NCBI GenBank assembly: GCA_949317995.1
Contig: OX439052.1
Coordinates: 43,148,599 to 43,212,598, forward strand
Length of the DNA stretch: 64,000 nt
Direction of reading: 5' to 3'
Source of the DNA: Acholoe squamosa
Taxonomy: Eukaryota; Annelida; Polychaeta; Phyllodocida; Polynoidae
Part shown: one piece after another, positions 1-13,100 of the stretch
How the letters are laid out: each line of letters starts with the position of its first letter
Position numbering within the stretch: the first letter of the stretch is position 1
The notes under the pieces: model-generated
Databases searched by the model: none
What the model saw: the letters and a program-made list of their open reading frames with translations, nothing else
What the model was told of the DNA's origin: nothing
Position numbers and translations under genes: made by a program

Positions 1-1315
1 AGGCAGTCAAGATGTGAAGAAAGAGTTGTCTATTGTTTTTATAAAACGTTTTACATTTCATTCCAATCAATCAAGTACCCAATCAAGGTATATCTAGAAG
101 AATTAAGGGTACCTGACTGGTTTACAACTATGGTGACCTTGCTCAGCCATGCACTGTATTCCCATAATGCATTCAAGGTCACTTCAATCGTGCAGCAGAG
201 CACTGCAAGCCGTTTTATAAAATGCAACAATACTATACACCACTCAATTTTCTCATAAATAAGTACTTGATACCTCGTCTTTAGTTGTTGTTTTTTCTAC
301 TCAACATTTTATCTCATTCATATGTGTGGTAGTTAAAACAGTGAAAACTGGATTTCTAATATGCGCTGGGCTCCCAGGTGTGTGCACGTCTATTTGCATT
401 GAAATTATTAATGGCCATGCACTGATAATTTTATCTGGTCACACATGTACTTTGTTGTTTAAAATGTCAGTGAGATGTACATGTGTGACTAAGTGAGCTT
501 GTTCCCCCGCCTTTGCATTACTTCGGATCCATTTTTTTTAAACACTTTTATTTTCATCTGGTTACAAATATGTTCAGTAATATAGTTCAACCAAATTAAC
601 ACCAGAGGCTGATTTAAGTTCCCTACAGTTTTGCATTTATTTTGTACTGGCAACTCTTTAAAGAGAGCAAGATTTCTCTCTATTTGTTCATTTTCATGCT
701 CCATCAATGCACTGACCGCAAATAACTCACATGACCATTTGGGTGCATTATGCCAACACCAGGGAGTGTGCATCATGGCAAGTGACTAACTTGGCTGCAT
801 TCATGCATCATGATGACAGGACAGTTGGTATCCATTATCATACAATGGGAAATAATATTCAGTGTTGGGTTAAGGAAAGCTAAATTACTTCAGGCACCAC
901 ATTTTGATCAGAAATATCGGTACATTTTATTTGAGGACTCATTTCGTTTGCATATTCTTGCATGCCTAGCCAAACGGACACATCAGGAAACAAATCTTGT
1001 CCCTTTTGCAGCAAGCAGGAAGCATCCCGTAACCAAATCCCAAAGTTACCTCGCATATGGCACTTCCTGCTTCTAAGATGCGCTCTGAGTTGAGAGCAAA
1101 GGTATAAGGTTCACTTATTTTGGGGTAGTTTAACCCTAATCTAATGTATCGGGTAATTCTTCCCTGCCTATAAGGCGCACCCCCTCTTTTCTTAAGTTTT
1201 ATGAGGTGTAGGCCTCAAATTTGCTGTCAAAACTGGTACTTTCGTAGCCTCTCACAATTTTGCAAGTCACATCTCCACACACAAACTGTCTATTATATAG
1301 ACCCGCGTGTTGAAA
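1..1315. other. Region 3' of cassette B, no gene seen
   Basis: No supported exon. A minus-strand AATAAA occurs near 548 and could serve cassette B, but its distance makes that uncertain. Around 740-830 there is a fragment of the CATGATGCA palindromic family, and near 1150 a fragment of the TATAAGGCGC family. Confidence 0.5.
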
Positions 1316-1864
1316 TCATTCAGTGTACTGGATGACAGTTCCCTCTCCAGTAGCAGCAGCAGCTGTGGGGTCCATATTCTGTACCAGTACCCGATTACCG
1401 GGCTGTATAACGAGTGTAAGTCCATTATCTAGCAGCACCTGCTGTGCTGCCGGGTCCACCATAATGTTATCATTTAGCTGCATGACTGTCGTCTCAACCT
1501 CCTCAACTGCCAAACCCATGGGTGCTGTCGCTGTCTCATCTACAATTTCGTATTCCACCTCTTGTGTTATAACCTCCATCGTAGCCTCCTCCTCTTTATC
1601 AGCTGCCACCGGGCCTTCCACCACGGTGAAATAGTCAAGTGAGTACTCAACCCCCTTGTGTTTCTGCCTGAAGTGCTTGGTTCTAGTTTTGGCTGACATG
1701 GTAAGATTGCACAGTTTGCAGATGGCCATGGGAGTCGCTTTAGGTTCTTTGCCGACTTGGTGGACGACAAGAAGGTGACGGCGCAGACTCATCCTCCATG
1801 TAAAGCTCTGGTCACAAATGTTACACACAAACTTCTGGTCGCCTGTGTGCATGCCTTCATGCTC
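1316..1864 (-). CDS. Cassette B exon 3: terminal fingers and acidic tail
   Basis: 182 codons plus stop after GACAG. It completes the split finger (EHEGMH) and adds CNIC and CKLC fingers. The tail has glutamate/valine-rich stretches and ends VIQYTE. Paralogous to 7102-6605. Confidence 0.85.
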   Translation of the reverse strand, partial: EHEGMHTGDQKFVCNICDQSFTWRMSLRRHLLVVHQVGKEPKATPMAICKLCNLTMSAKTRTKHFRQKHKGVEYSLDYFTVVEGPVAADKEEEATMEVITQEVEYEIVDETATAPMGLAVEEVETTVMQLNDNIMVDPAAQQVLLDNGLTLVIQPGNRVLVQNMDPTAAAATGEGTVIQYTE

Positions 1865-4800
1865 CTGTCAACAATAAAACTTCACTTAAAAATCTCAGAT
1901 GGTAACCAAAAAGAAAAAAGAAATCTATATTTCTGACAATGTCGTCTATATTTGCCATTTTGTGAAAGCTAAAACAAAATTTCAGCATTATGTTCCAATA
2001 AGTGAGGCTAGACTTGAAGACTACTGCCTTTTGTGAAGAAAAGATTCGCTGGCATGAATGTTTGAAATTCAAATGAACACTAACCCAACATTAAAATATT
2101 TCCTCAATGGATCTGTGCAAATCACAAGGATGACAAATCTGTTTCAAATCTCCCGAAATCTTTTCAAATTTCCAAAGTCTCCCCCCACAAAAAAGTTCAT
2201 GCCTGCTATTACCGGTAGCACTAATTTTTTGAATAATTGGGTGAATTTAAATTGATTTTATGTTATTATAGAGCATTGCTGACTTACCCTTAAATGAGGT
2301 AGCTGTGAGAACTGTTTCCCGCAGTACCCACACACGTGTGGTTTTGTGTGGGTCTTCATGTGTTTGGCAAGCACTTTCTGTGTCAAGAAACGCTTTCTAC
2401 ATGTCGTGCATTCAAAGTTTCCATTTGTCACATGCTCGTTAGACTGGTGTAGATCAAACGAGTCCTTGTGTTTGAAGACCCGGCCGCAGTTAGAGCAGAG
2501 GTAGCTTGTCATGGGCGGTAACCGACACAAGTGTTTGGAGGCACCGGAGAAGGTGGCTAGCTTCCGCTGACATTGGTTACATTTGTAGTGGTTTCCGACC
2601 ACCGTGAAACCTTCAACTTCCACGTTCCCGTTGTTTTCTGTGAATGGCGATTTTTGTTTTGCATTGAAAGCTCTCACTCTGCTTTTTTTCAGGACACGTT
2701 TTTTCTCTGGGATGGGCTTGATCCATCCATCATAACTTGACTCAGTGGGCTTATGAACCCTAATATGTACTATGAGTTCGCGTTCCTGGCTGAAAGCTTG
2801 GTCGCAGTAGTTACAGGGGAAGGCGTCCTCACCTATCCATACCCTCATGGATGTGTCATCATGTTCCGTCATCATATGGTAACTAAGACTACTCGTGTCC
2901 TTAAACACCACCCCACAATGGCAGGGGTGCTCTGTCGGTAGCCGCGTCCTTACATCACGGTGCTCAAATGCCCGATGCTTAGTCCTCTGCGGCTGCTCCT
3001 CTAACGGGAAAGCCGCGGAACACACTTTACATAACATGAGTGAATCTCGCTGACACTCGCGGGCATGTGTTACCATGGTGACTAGATTATCAAACACAGC
3101 ACCCTCCCCACACTGTCGGCACTGGAATGTGCCGTATGAGGGACATGTCCAGTGGAAGTCTTTGATGTGACGGTCGAAGGCTTTGGGTACGTAAAAGCAG
3201 GAGTCACACACAGGGCACATGTCCTTGGATACCCCTGTTAGTTGAGCAGTCTCCTGTTTCACCTCTGGGTCCTCAGAGTTACCGATTTTTTCTTCTTCAA
3301 GGTCAGAGCCGTGTTTGGCAGCCTGCAAAAGATTGATGCATGAATAGATTAGAATTTCTTCACTTATATCAAACACAACAAATGGTTTACTGTAGAGACC
3401 AGTATAAGAATACTTGAATACTGTTTTGAGTGATTAAGACTGTTTTAAATACCTCTATACTCCCTGCGCTTATTAAAAACTGGCTCTTATTTGAGACTCC
3501 CCCTTGCTTAAATGGGCCATTATGGTATAAAGAGTCAGACAGATTATATTGAGCTTAACCCCTTTATTGAATGTTACTGGCCTTAGATGAACTTTAGAAT
3601 TGATGAAAATCTTTTCATTGGTACTGCTAAAATGTACTAGGACTGAGCTTCTATAATAAGATATAGGAATGCACATTGTACCAGAAGCTATGGACAAGTA
3701 TTATACATTTACAAGTAATAGTGTTATAGAAAAGAGATGCTGTATTTATTTCACCCTGAGATCAGATAAACCCACCTTTGATGCAAGTGCTGCGAGGTTC
3801 CTTCTTCGTTTCTTGCCAAACCTAGTCTTCCATCTATTGCCAAATGCGACCTTACGTTTCTTATGATGTAGTGCCACATGACGGTCCAACAATTGTTTGG
3901 ACGTAAACGACTTGGTACAATGGCTGCATTTCTCTTCGTAATTGTCTAATTTTTCCATGAGAAGACTCGAGTCATCGTGCTCCATAATGGAATGGTAGGC
4001 GAGCAGACTACGAGACTCAAATTTAGCCTCACACTGGCCGCAGTTGAGAATTTTTGGAACAGCGGTTTCGATCCAACTCCCTTGGTGGTCATTACTGCGA
4101 TGTTTACTTCTCAGAACGACATCACCAAATACAAACGAACAGTTCTCACATGCATAGAGCTCTGAACGATGCTGCTTCTGGACATGTTCAATAATCTCCT
4201 TGATGTATTCAAACTTGGCTGTGCAAGAGGAGCATGAGAAGTGGTCGGTGCCCTTAGGCTGCCAGTGGTGGCGTATCACATGTTCTGCATACCTCAGCTC
4301 ACCATGGTAATGACAGTCACAGTGGGGACAATGGTAACGCACCAACTGACGCTGACCTGACTTTAACTGCAATGATTGCTTAACTTTCCTCACATCTGGT
4401 GTTTTCGCCTGCTCTGACTCTTGGGGCTCTAGTACTATGCTACTTTTACCATCTCTTTCCTGTTCCTTCAATGCACCAATATAGGTATTATCAGCCTCTT
4501 CTGTGACAACTGAGGGATCTACAGTCATCAATGCATCAGCCACATCACTTCCCTGACTATTAGTTTGCTGTTGGTTTACATTAGTTTCTGCCTTTGCATT
4601 AACCTCTAATGTTGTAAACGGCAGAAGGATATCCAAAAGCTGACGTTTGACACTATTTGCTGTGATTTTCTTTTGCCCATCTGCATCACCGGCAAGTGCC
4701 TGACTATTATCCCCAGCGTCGCCAGGCGCTATTCCCTTTGCGGCGAGATCTAGATGTACATCAATATGAGTCATTAACTCGCTCTGTGTGGGGAACACAC

Positions 4801-5275
4801 AGGGACAGTAGTTACACGAGTAGAGCAGTTCCTCCGCTCTTACCTTCTGAGTCATCGAGTAGTCACAATGTGTTACAAACCGGTGAAAGCCTAGTGCCGG
4901 GCGTGTGGTAAACATGGCTGAGCACTGACAGGCGTACATTTTGAGCGGAGTGGAGCGGGGAAGCTTATGGTACTCCTTGATATGATCATTCCTCAGTTTG
5001 AAGTCAGTCATTGGAAGAACAAAGCGGCATTCGGTACACTGCCACATTTGGCTGCGATGACTCCGAGCATGCGTCACAATCCCGTGTAACGTCTTACAAA
5101 CCTCCTCACACAACACACACTTGTACTTTTTCCCGCCTCGTAACACGATCCAGTGGTGCCGGTTGATGTGTGACTGTATTATAGCCTCGCTCTTATTCTC
5201 TCGGTCACAGACTGGACATAGGTACAACACCTTGTTTTTCTCTTGAGGATCTTTGGTGGTCCGAAACAGGTGCAC
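1316..5275 (-). CDS. C2H2 zinc-finger cassette B, about 21 fingers, no initiator of its own
   Basis: Three exons, 5275-3776 (500 codons), 3322-2288 (345) and 1864-1316 (182 plus stop), all phase 0, give 1027 residues. Fingers fall into three repeated five-finger modules, then a six-finger terminal block matching the end of gene A finger for finger, including the intron position inside finger four. The first exon opens after a CAG acceptor and the open frame upstream lacks an ATG, so a 5' exon must lie elsewhere. It is either an unseen exon or the gene A 5' exons, which are frame-compatible. A basic run (KKRKVAF and KKRRR) may be a nuclear localisation signal. The C-terminus is acidic/hydrophobic, suggestive of a transactivation region. 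The likely role is a nuclear DNA-binding regulator. Confidence 0.8.
2288..3322 (-). CDS. Cassette B exon 2: third module and terminal-block fingers
   Basis: 345 codons from a TTTGCAG acceptor to AGG|GTAAGT. It holds the third module (CPVC...FHW, CRQC, CKVC, CHCG...TEHDD, CNYC). Fingers CNQC, CSNC, CTTC and CGYC follow, the last split by the intron after LPHLR. Confidence 0.85.
3776..5275 (-). CDS. Cassette B exon 1: two five-finger modules
   Basis: Fingers in order: CPVC, CVLC, CTEC, CQCS (C-x-C type), CNYC; a polar linker of about 130 residues; then CPHC, CSSC, CENC, CGQC, CSHC. The two groups align with each other, sharing a His-His-Trp after finger one and a TH/EH followed by an acidic/serine patch after finger four. 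The exon ends CATCAAAG|GTGGGT. Confidence 0.85.
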
Positions 5276-6604
5276 CTGAAGCGAATGGTAATAAACTAAC
5301 GTGAACAAACTTAGACAACACTCTTAGTTTTATGTCAAATATATCATGTGAACGTTTATTAGACAAAATTGGTACAATCGCTATGGACTATTATACTATT
5401 ATTTTACATTTCACTTTAATTCAACAGACCCATTTCACTCTGGAAGGTTCACACATACCAGCCGTACCCTTAATTTGTGGATTTGCTATAAGCCACACCT
5501 TTGGTTAGAAATCACAATATTCCTGCAAATGATTCAATTGAAATACCTTGAGTATAAGCCACACCAAAAGAGGAATTTATACTAGCCTACATGATCATCT
5601 AATATGTTTATAAGCCTTGGCTAAAACGTATGGTATATTCATCCCCCCCGTGTTCAGTTAGCAGGAAATAGTCAGATTGCATTTCAGTCAACAAGCAGAA
5701 GAATATATCAATGGCTTCTGAAAGACTTCCCTGACCCTTTTCTAATACCCGTACCAGTAAATGTAACATATACTGCACTTGGGTTAATGTATGGCCATAC
5801 TTGTGATAAGTATTTGAATTGATCATTTCTCTTCAGATTTTTGACATTTTTTTCTTGCTCAGTTTTGCTCATACAAATATACTACTACAGTATTTTCGGC
5901 AAACCTTCATGTTAGCCTGCAAAGTGCACTCCACTGTGGACAGCATATTTCAAATATTTCATAGGATTTCTTAAGGTTGCTCACAAACTTATCTAACCTT
6001 TGAAGTGCTGCTAATACATCATGCCCTTAGACCAGCATGATGCACCAATGAAGTATTCATTGGTGTATCATGCTGACCCTCCTGGAGTGCATCATCACTG
6101 TTACCCTTGCATGATGCATAAATGCAGTACTGGTGTGTTACTCGCCAGGGCTGCATTCATGCATTATGACGACTGATGGTATTATCAGCTCAAAGTATGA
6201 CAAGATATTTTGTCATGAACCATGAATGCAGACTTCGAAAGGGCTGGTCTAATGCACTACATCAATAGTTGAAAGCATTTTAGCTGTTTGCAATGTATCA
6301 CGACCCTATCGTTTTAAATCCATCAAGGGGAGAGGCTAGATGAAGGAACAAGTTGCCTGAGGCCCTTGCTGGCAAATATTGACAAGCTATATTTAAAATA
6401 CTAATATCACAGGTAAAGTTAGACCTAGGCCCTACATATCATCATTGAAAAAAGCTTTACAGTCTTCAATCACATCTTCATCCAAACCAAAATGTCATGG
6501 TCTCTTATTAGTGAATACTTGTTGCAATTCAATTGTCTTGAGATATAGTCATAGCTTATTTCACTTCATCACTGAGTATCCACAGTAGCTAGACCTGTCT
6601 ATAT
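5276..6604. other. Spacer between gene A stop and cassette B acceptor
   Basis: No convincing coding exon. Holds TATAAGCC-type repeat fragments (5470-5620) and a copy of the CATGATGCA palindromic family at about 6010-6180. A 72-codon minus-strand open frame at 5826-5608 has no splice donor in a useful place. Confidence 0.5.
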
Positions 6605-7102
6605 TTAAGATTTCTGCAGTAAAACTTTTGTATCACAGCTCTCAATATTTGATTGATGGACTGGTGCAACAGCTGTTGTAGTCTCTATCACACTGTCATT
6701 CTTATTGTCATTGTTAAGAACATTTTGATTACTAATAATATCTCCTGTTGGCTCTGTACTTTGCTCAAGCAAATGCCCACAGTCACTAGGCAGTACAGCA
6801 TTTACTCCTCCTGACTCTAGTACGTTTGTTGTGGACTCTGACTGTTTATTTGACACGCGTGTGAAGTACTCGGCATCATACTTCACTGTTGTATGATTAC
6901 GTTTGAAGTGCCTGGCCCGACTACTGCTGCGAAGTACTTGTTCACACAGGGTACATGTTACTTTGTATGCCTTTGTCTTGAGCGGCTCTCCTTGTTTGTG
7001 GGTCATCCATAAGTGGCGGACAAGACTCAGACGCCAGCGGAAACGCTGACCACACAAGTCACATGAGAACTTGAGGTCAGACGAGTGAATCAGCTGGTGC
7101 TC
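6605..7102 (-). CDS. Gene A exon 7: terminal fingers and stop
   Basis: 165 codons plus TAA after a CTTCAG acceptor. It completes one finger and adds CDLC and CTLC fingers, then a conserved block (VKYDAEYFTRV) and a low-complexity tail. It is colinear with the terminal exon at 1864-1316, which has GVEYSLDYFTVV at the same place. Confidence 0.85.
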   Translation of the reverse strand, partial: EHQLIHSSDLKFSCDLCGQRFRWRLSLVRHLWMTHKQGEPLKTKAYKVTCTLCEQVLRSSSRARHFKRNHTTVKYDAEYFTRVSNKQSESTTNVLESGGVNAVLPSDCGHLLEQSTEPTGDIISNQNVLNNDNKNDSVIETTTAVAPVHQSNIESCDTKVLLQKS

Positions 7103-10100
7103 CTGAAGGACGAGAGGTCAAGCGGAAAATTATCAGTTTTTGCTTTTCTTTTTCCCTCCCTGACATATCAATTTGATCATAATCCAAGTTTATTATTGTA
7201 AATGTTATATCTTTGTAGATGCGAAATTATCAAAGTATAGTAATTTCAAAATGTAACTTTCACCAGATTTGGTTGGACACTTCAGTATTTGTGTTTTATG
7301 TTTGATTACTGTGTATAACAGGCATGATTTATCGTCATTATTCACAAACTCGATATTGAAATCGCCTCCCTCTCAGAATCACTGATTTTGATTGCAGCTA
7401 AGATTCATTTCGGTTTAAACTATCTAAATGAATATGTTCAGGGGTGTGAAATCCCAAAACCTATTTCCTCTGAAGCGTAATATATAGCTTGCTAGTTAAT
7501 GTTTTAATGTTGGATAAAAGTGATCTTTGTGTTCTTTGGGCAGAATATAACACTCTGTTGTACATGTATGTTTGGAACTACCATTGGGATACCCACATTT
7601 TTCAATCTGGAATGGTATTGGCAGAAATTCTAAGTCAAACCCCCCCCCCCTACAAATGGTAAATTCTTTTCTCAGTGGATTTGCATAGCTCTCAAGAATG
7701 GTCTTTCGGAGCATTTAAAAAAAACGCAGGTTTCTGCGTTTCCGCAGAAATTTCACACCCCTGATTTTGAATATCCTTGAGCCCCCTACCCTGTACATGG
7801 TGTGATATAAAAAACCTTACAAAGGGCACTAATTTATCAATGTATCATGCCCTGGTAGTTACTTGGTAGTTGTCATGATGCATGAATGCAGCTCTGAAGC
7901 TCAATTCATGTATCATGCCTACCCTCCTGAAGCGTCGACATGATGCATTCATGACATACTGGCTTGCAGACTTCCCAGCACTTCATAAGTGCATCATGCT
8001 GACCAATGGATATGATGCATTAGATACATTAGAGCCACTTTCAGGATTATTAAACTTGCCTGCATGTGACTGAGTGTACTACAGCGTTTCCCACACTGCT
8101 GACACATATAAGGCCGCGTATGCTGCTCCCGGTGAACCCGCAGCTGGTATCCATGGACAAACTTTTTACCACAATATTCACACTCCAGCTCCCCGGCATC
8201 AGTATGCCCTGCCATGTGCTCCGTGAAACATCCTGAGGTCGCGTAAGTTGCGCCACAGATACTGCAAAGAAACTCTCGTTTTTTCTTGTATTTCTTCTTG
8301 GTACCACATTTACCATGCCTTTGATGATTTGTAAATCCTCTCTGGTTTTTAAACATACGGTCACAAATCTCACATTTAAGTTCTTGCGGCTCGATAATTG
8401 CACTTTGGCCATCGATGCTACTCTGTTGGGAACATCTCGCTTTTGATTTCTTGTCCGATTTATTCACATGTGTTGCAAATCTATTTATGTGTTTACGGAG
8501 GTCGCTGCAAGCTGAGATTGACTGATGTTGGTTCTCAGTGACCAAACCTGCATATTCCTTATGCTTGGTCGCCGTGAGATCATTCAGTTCTGATTTAGTC
8601 TCAGACAACTGACTAAATTTTGAGCAAGGATGGCTTTTAGATGGTTTGACAGTTTTACACCAATGTTGAACAAGTTTGTCTTGTTCTACAAATGCGATCG
8701 ATTTCTCACAAATCGTCCTTTTTCCTGCTGATGAATTTGGTCCAGGGCTATTGCACCTTCTGGGTTTGCATATTTTCAGAGGTGGGTGTTTGGGAGTAAA
8801 ACTAGTATCTACGGGACTATGGGACGAGCGTAGTCTCCACTTTGTTGGCTTTGCCGTCCCAGACACCTACCAAAATGCAAACAGAAAACACAAACTTATC
8901 TAACTAAATGTTTACGCCCCCCACATGATCCTATTGAAACAGCACTTGGTGTAAGTAAGGGTTTGCCCTCTTAAACAGTCTGATTTTACCCAAACATTCA
9001 GATAATGATATGGTTTGGACATTTAAGTCCCGGTGAACAGTATCAAACAAGAGAAGAAACCTTCGCGAATATTCCATCATTAAATATCCAATAAACGTAT
9101 ATGCAATGATGACCATCAGAGGTTAAAGCCATTTGATCCTACACAGATACTTTCAGTATATACCGGTACTACCCAACAAAACCCGAAATATTCGGTCCAT
9201 CCACATTGCGTGTACTATAAAATCTAAGAGATGTGTATAAGCTGCAGGCTGAGCTCAGGATTGTTTTAAAAGCCTGGGCTTAAATGCGGGAATTCACCAT
9301 AACCCTTTGATAAGGGCAGCAACCTGGCAAATTGGTCTATCATGTTCAATGTTTTCTTATACTTGGATATGAAGCTTGACCTATATTCTGAGCAATACAA
9401 ATTGACACTATTGGTCTATCTATACAACCAGAGACTGCCAAGTGCGAGGTGCATGGTATAAACATGGTATTACAGTAACGTGATTCTTAAGTACATCATT
9501 TTATAAATACTTTACTGAAACCTATCAGTGATTGTCTTCAATCATTGGCAGAATAGATATGGACTTCTAGGTACACCATTTCTTCAACATTGCAGGACAT
9601 TATGTCACAAAACACGATATATATAAATAAAGTACCACTGTGAAATCGAAAATGTTTACCATTTTGTAACATTTTGTGATAATTTTTATGAACTAACATT
9701 AACCCTTTAAACAACTCATCGTTCTCTGCACACTGTGATGACGCCAAATGCACACTGTGATGACACCAAATGCACACTGTGGTGACACCAAATGCACACT
9801 GTGATGACACCAAATACACACTGTGATGACACCAAATGCACACTGTGATGACGCCAAATGCACACTGTGATGACGCCAAATGCACACTGTGATGACACCA
9901 AATGCACACTGTGATGACACCAAATGCACACTGTGATGACGCCAAATGCACACAGTGATGACACCAAATGCACACTGTGATGACGCCAAATGCACACAGT
10001 GATGGCACCAAATGCACACTGTGATGACACCAAATGCACACTGATGACACCAAATGCACATTTCTACAACAATGCAGGACACATTAAATGTGAATCTAGT

Positions 10101-13100
10101 AATGGATTTTTCCAGTCCTAAACAACACCGCCTCTTTCATAAAACTAACCAGATGGGGTTATTTTACCCTTTACCAATTTATAGGCCGCTAATGCATTAT
10201 TTTAAAATACCCCTTGGCCACAAGTTGCACCAATATATAAAGTGCTGGCGAGTATGCTCGACATGATCTCATTGGTACACAGTGCCGATCCTGCGGAGTA
10301 TATCCACCTTGCAGGTTCAGCATAATGCACTACATTGTAGCGGCTCTTAAAGGTTTAAAATGCGGGCCAGTCGGATTTAACATGGCCAAACTGACCAGAA
10401 TGTCTTATCATGTTCAAAGTGCTTTTTGTCCAATCTTTTATACTTCAAATTCTTATTTCCTATAGAGGATATGAATTGATGTTGATTCCTTGTGCCTTAT
10501 TAAGCATTTTTCACCTCAGTTGATACAAATTAGGAAATCATAATATGGGGTGGGTACACTACAACTAGCGAATGCTTTTACTGTAAAAGCCTAAAAAAGT
10601 TTTGTCTCAGGTACATGGTGAAAATAAAAAGGTAGGGTAGGTTGAATTATTTATATCAATTAGTTTCATCTATACCATTAATTTTGTTTCTTTAGGGGTG
10701 CCTTAATAGTGGCTGAAAATGGCCAAATTTTGGTACAAAAATGGAGGGTTCATTTACCATAAGCAATTGACTTTTCCTAGGCCTCACCAAGGTTTTCTCA
10801 CCCTTATTTTGTCTATGTGAATAAGAAATTGCACCTACCGATTTAGTCGTTTCTTCAGTTGGTTCTTCCTCGGTGACATAATCCTCATCATTGTCATCAT
10901 CTACATAATCTTCTCCCTCTTCTGCTAAAGCAGCTTTGACAGAAGCGGAGACGCGGGTTTTGCGGAGAGATCTTTGCCGTGGCGTTAACCTAGATGTGCT
11001 TGGTTGTTCCTCCTCTATAATGTCCTTGTCTGAAGGATCAGTGGTTTTTCGCTCCCTTTGAGATTTCCGCTGTGGCTTGGGTTTCTGAAAACCAAAGATA
11101 TTCATTAAACACAAATATATATGAAAAAGATAAAGATATTATGTAACCTTTTTTTTTGTTGCCCAACCAAAAAAAATGAAGAAAAAATATATATAATATC
11201 AACACGAACTGGAATTATAAAAAAAAGAAGGTCCACGATTTCCTTTTTCATTTATTTCTTTTTTTCTCTATACATCGTTGAGAATTGACTGTTATGGGAC
11301 TCACCCTAATTGGGAGCCCTTTTAATCTAACTCATCCATCCACTCCTGACTACCAACATGTGAGAGTCTTTTGTATTGCAATGTTGCTACCTGTACATAC
11401 CCATTGTTATGGAACGAATATTAAAGTTGCCGGGTGGCCTGAATAAGGCTTCCGAGGACAAATAAGTCTATATTTATAATAAAACATTACCTTGACGAAG
11501 GGTTGCAAAACCCGAAACATGTCGTACAGTCATAAAAAATTCTCTCTTCAATTTATCAATATAGGAATTTACGAGTAGTGGAAATACGGAGGTTTAGGGG
11601 ATATTTCTCAACTTTTCATTTATCTATTATAATTTACTTTTTTAAAAAGAATTCGTCCAAGAATTCACTTAATTTGAAAAGCAGGCATCACCAGGAGAAC
11701 AGGGAAAGTGATCCTTTTATTTCTAAATATCTAGACTGTATATTTCCTTTTCAAAACTTTGAGGGTGACATATTATTCTTTGATATAGACTGGTCAGACT
11801 CGCCAGCACCTTAAGGGTACAGCATGAAGACCAAGGCTTAACCCTTTAAGGGCCGCTGATACACTAATGCATCATGCCCATTGGTCATCATGATGCACCA
11901 ATGAAGTGTCACCAGCACTTCATTGGAGCATCATGCCGACCCTCCGGGAGTATATGTATCAACACAGCAAGTTGGCATGATGCTCCAATGAAGTGCTGGC
12001 GAGCAGTCTCACCAGCACTTCATTGGTGCATCATGCCGACCAATGGGCAAGATGCACTCCTGCATCAGCGGCTTTTAAAGGTTTAAGTGGTAAACCTACT
12101 TACCTCTTTGTTATCCTTATTATGGACCTGTTGGTGGTGACGCTGTAGATGTATATGAGATGAGTATGTCTTTTTACACATGCCACATGCGAACCTCCCT
12201 CCGTGCTCCTTTTCACGGTGTAAGCGGAACTCCTGGGGTGTCTTAAACTCCGCACCACAGCCGCAATTCACATCCTGCACAACACATAACGGAGAGAAAC
12301 AGGAATGAGTTATTAACATTGTTTTGTTTCTTGTTTAAACTAATGTAATGAATACATAGCCAGTATTGAACGAGCATGATGAGTATTTGACATATGGCTC
12401 GAGAGGCATATGGCCTTTATAAGGCCTGATTGGTTTAGAGCTAGGAATATCATACCACACGATCGTTCGGTATGTTTTTACATACCATATGATCTGGCAA
12501 ATACTTCATGGTCGCTTTGTTCTTATGTAAAATCGCAGATAAAACGGATTTTGGTCATTTGTGAGTGCAATAAATGTAATGTATAGTCATGTCTCTATGT
12601 TCAGATAAAAATTACTGCATTCATTCCTATAAGCGCACATGTGCGGAAATTTAATTGTTAGATTCTCAAAACATCAATACAAAATTAATTCTAATAAGCG
12701 CACCCCCTAAAGCCTAAAAATCGATGATTTTGCCCTCAAAATTGATGTTTTTGCCCACAAATTGCACTGTATTTGCATAATTTTAGGTCCCAATAGGTGG
12801 GGTGTGCGCTTATTAGAGCATGTGCGCTTATTAGAACAAATACGGTAACGGCCAAATTAACTGGTTCCTGACTTATTGAAGACCAACATATAGAAACCTG
12901 ACTGTATCAGGTTGCCCAGTGGGGGGTAGACATTACTGAAGATGGTATTGGTGAGATTAGCACTGAAAAGAGCCATCACTGTGCAGACCAGTTACATTTA
13001 AGAAGTCAGCTGTAAATGAGTGATTATTTCATTGGTCTATTGATTCATGTTCCCTTGTTGTCATGCCTCGCCGACACTGCACTGATACACCATGCTGACA

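Noticed and set aside
5608..5826. 72-codon minus-strand frame (QVQYMLHLLVRVLEKGQ) upstream of cassette B
   Set aside because: It looks protein-like, but no donor follows in frame and no ATG-plus-donor arrangement could serve as first exon.
9727..10065. CRISPR-like regular repeats
   Set aside because: Units are contiguous without unique spacers; the genome is eukaryotic.
9538..10082. Three overlapping minus-strand open frames of 107-173 codons with CIWCHHSVHL-type repeats
   Set aside because: They arise from a 22-bp tandem repeat read in all three frames; no gene structure.
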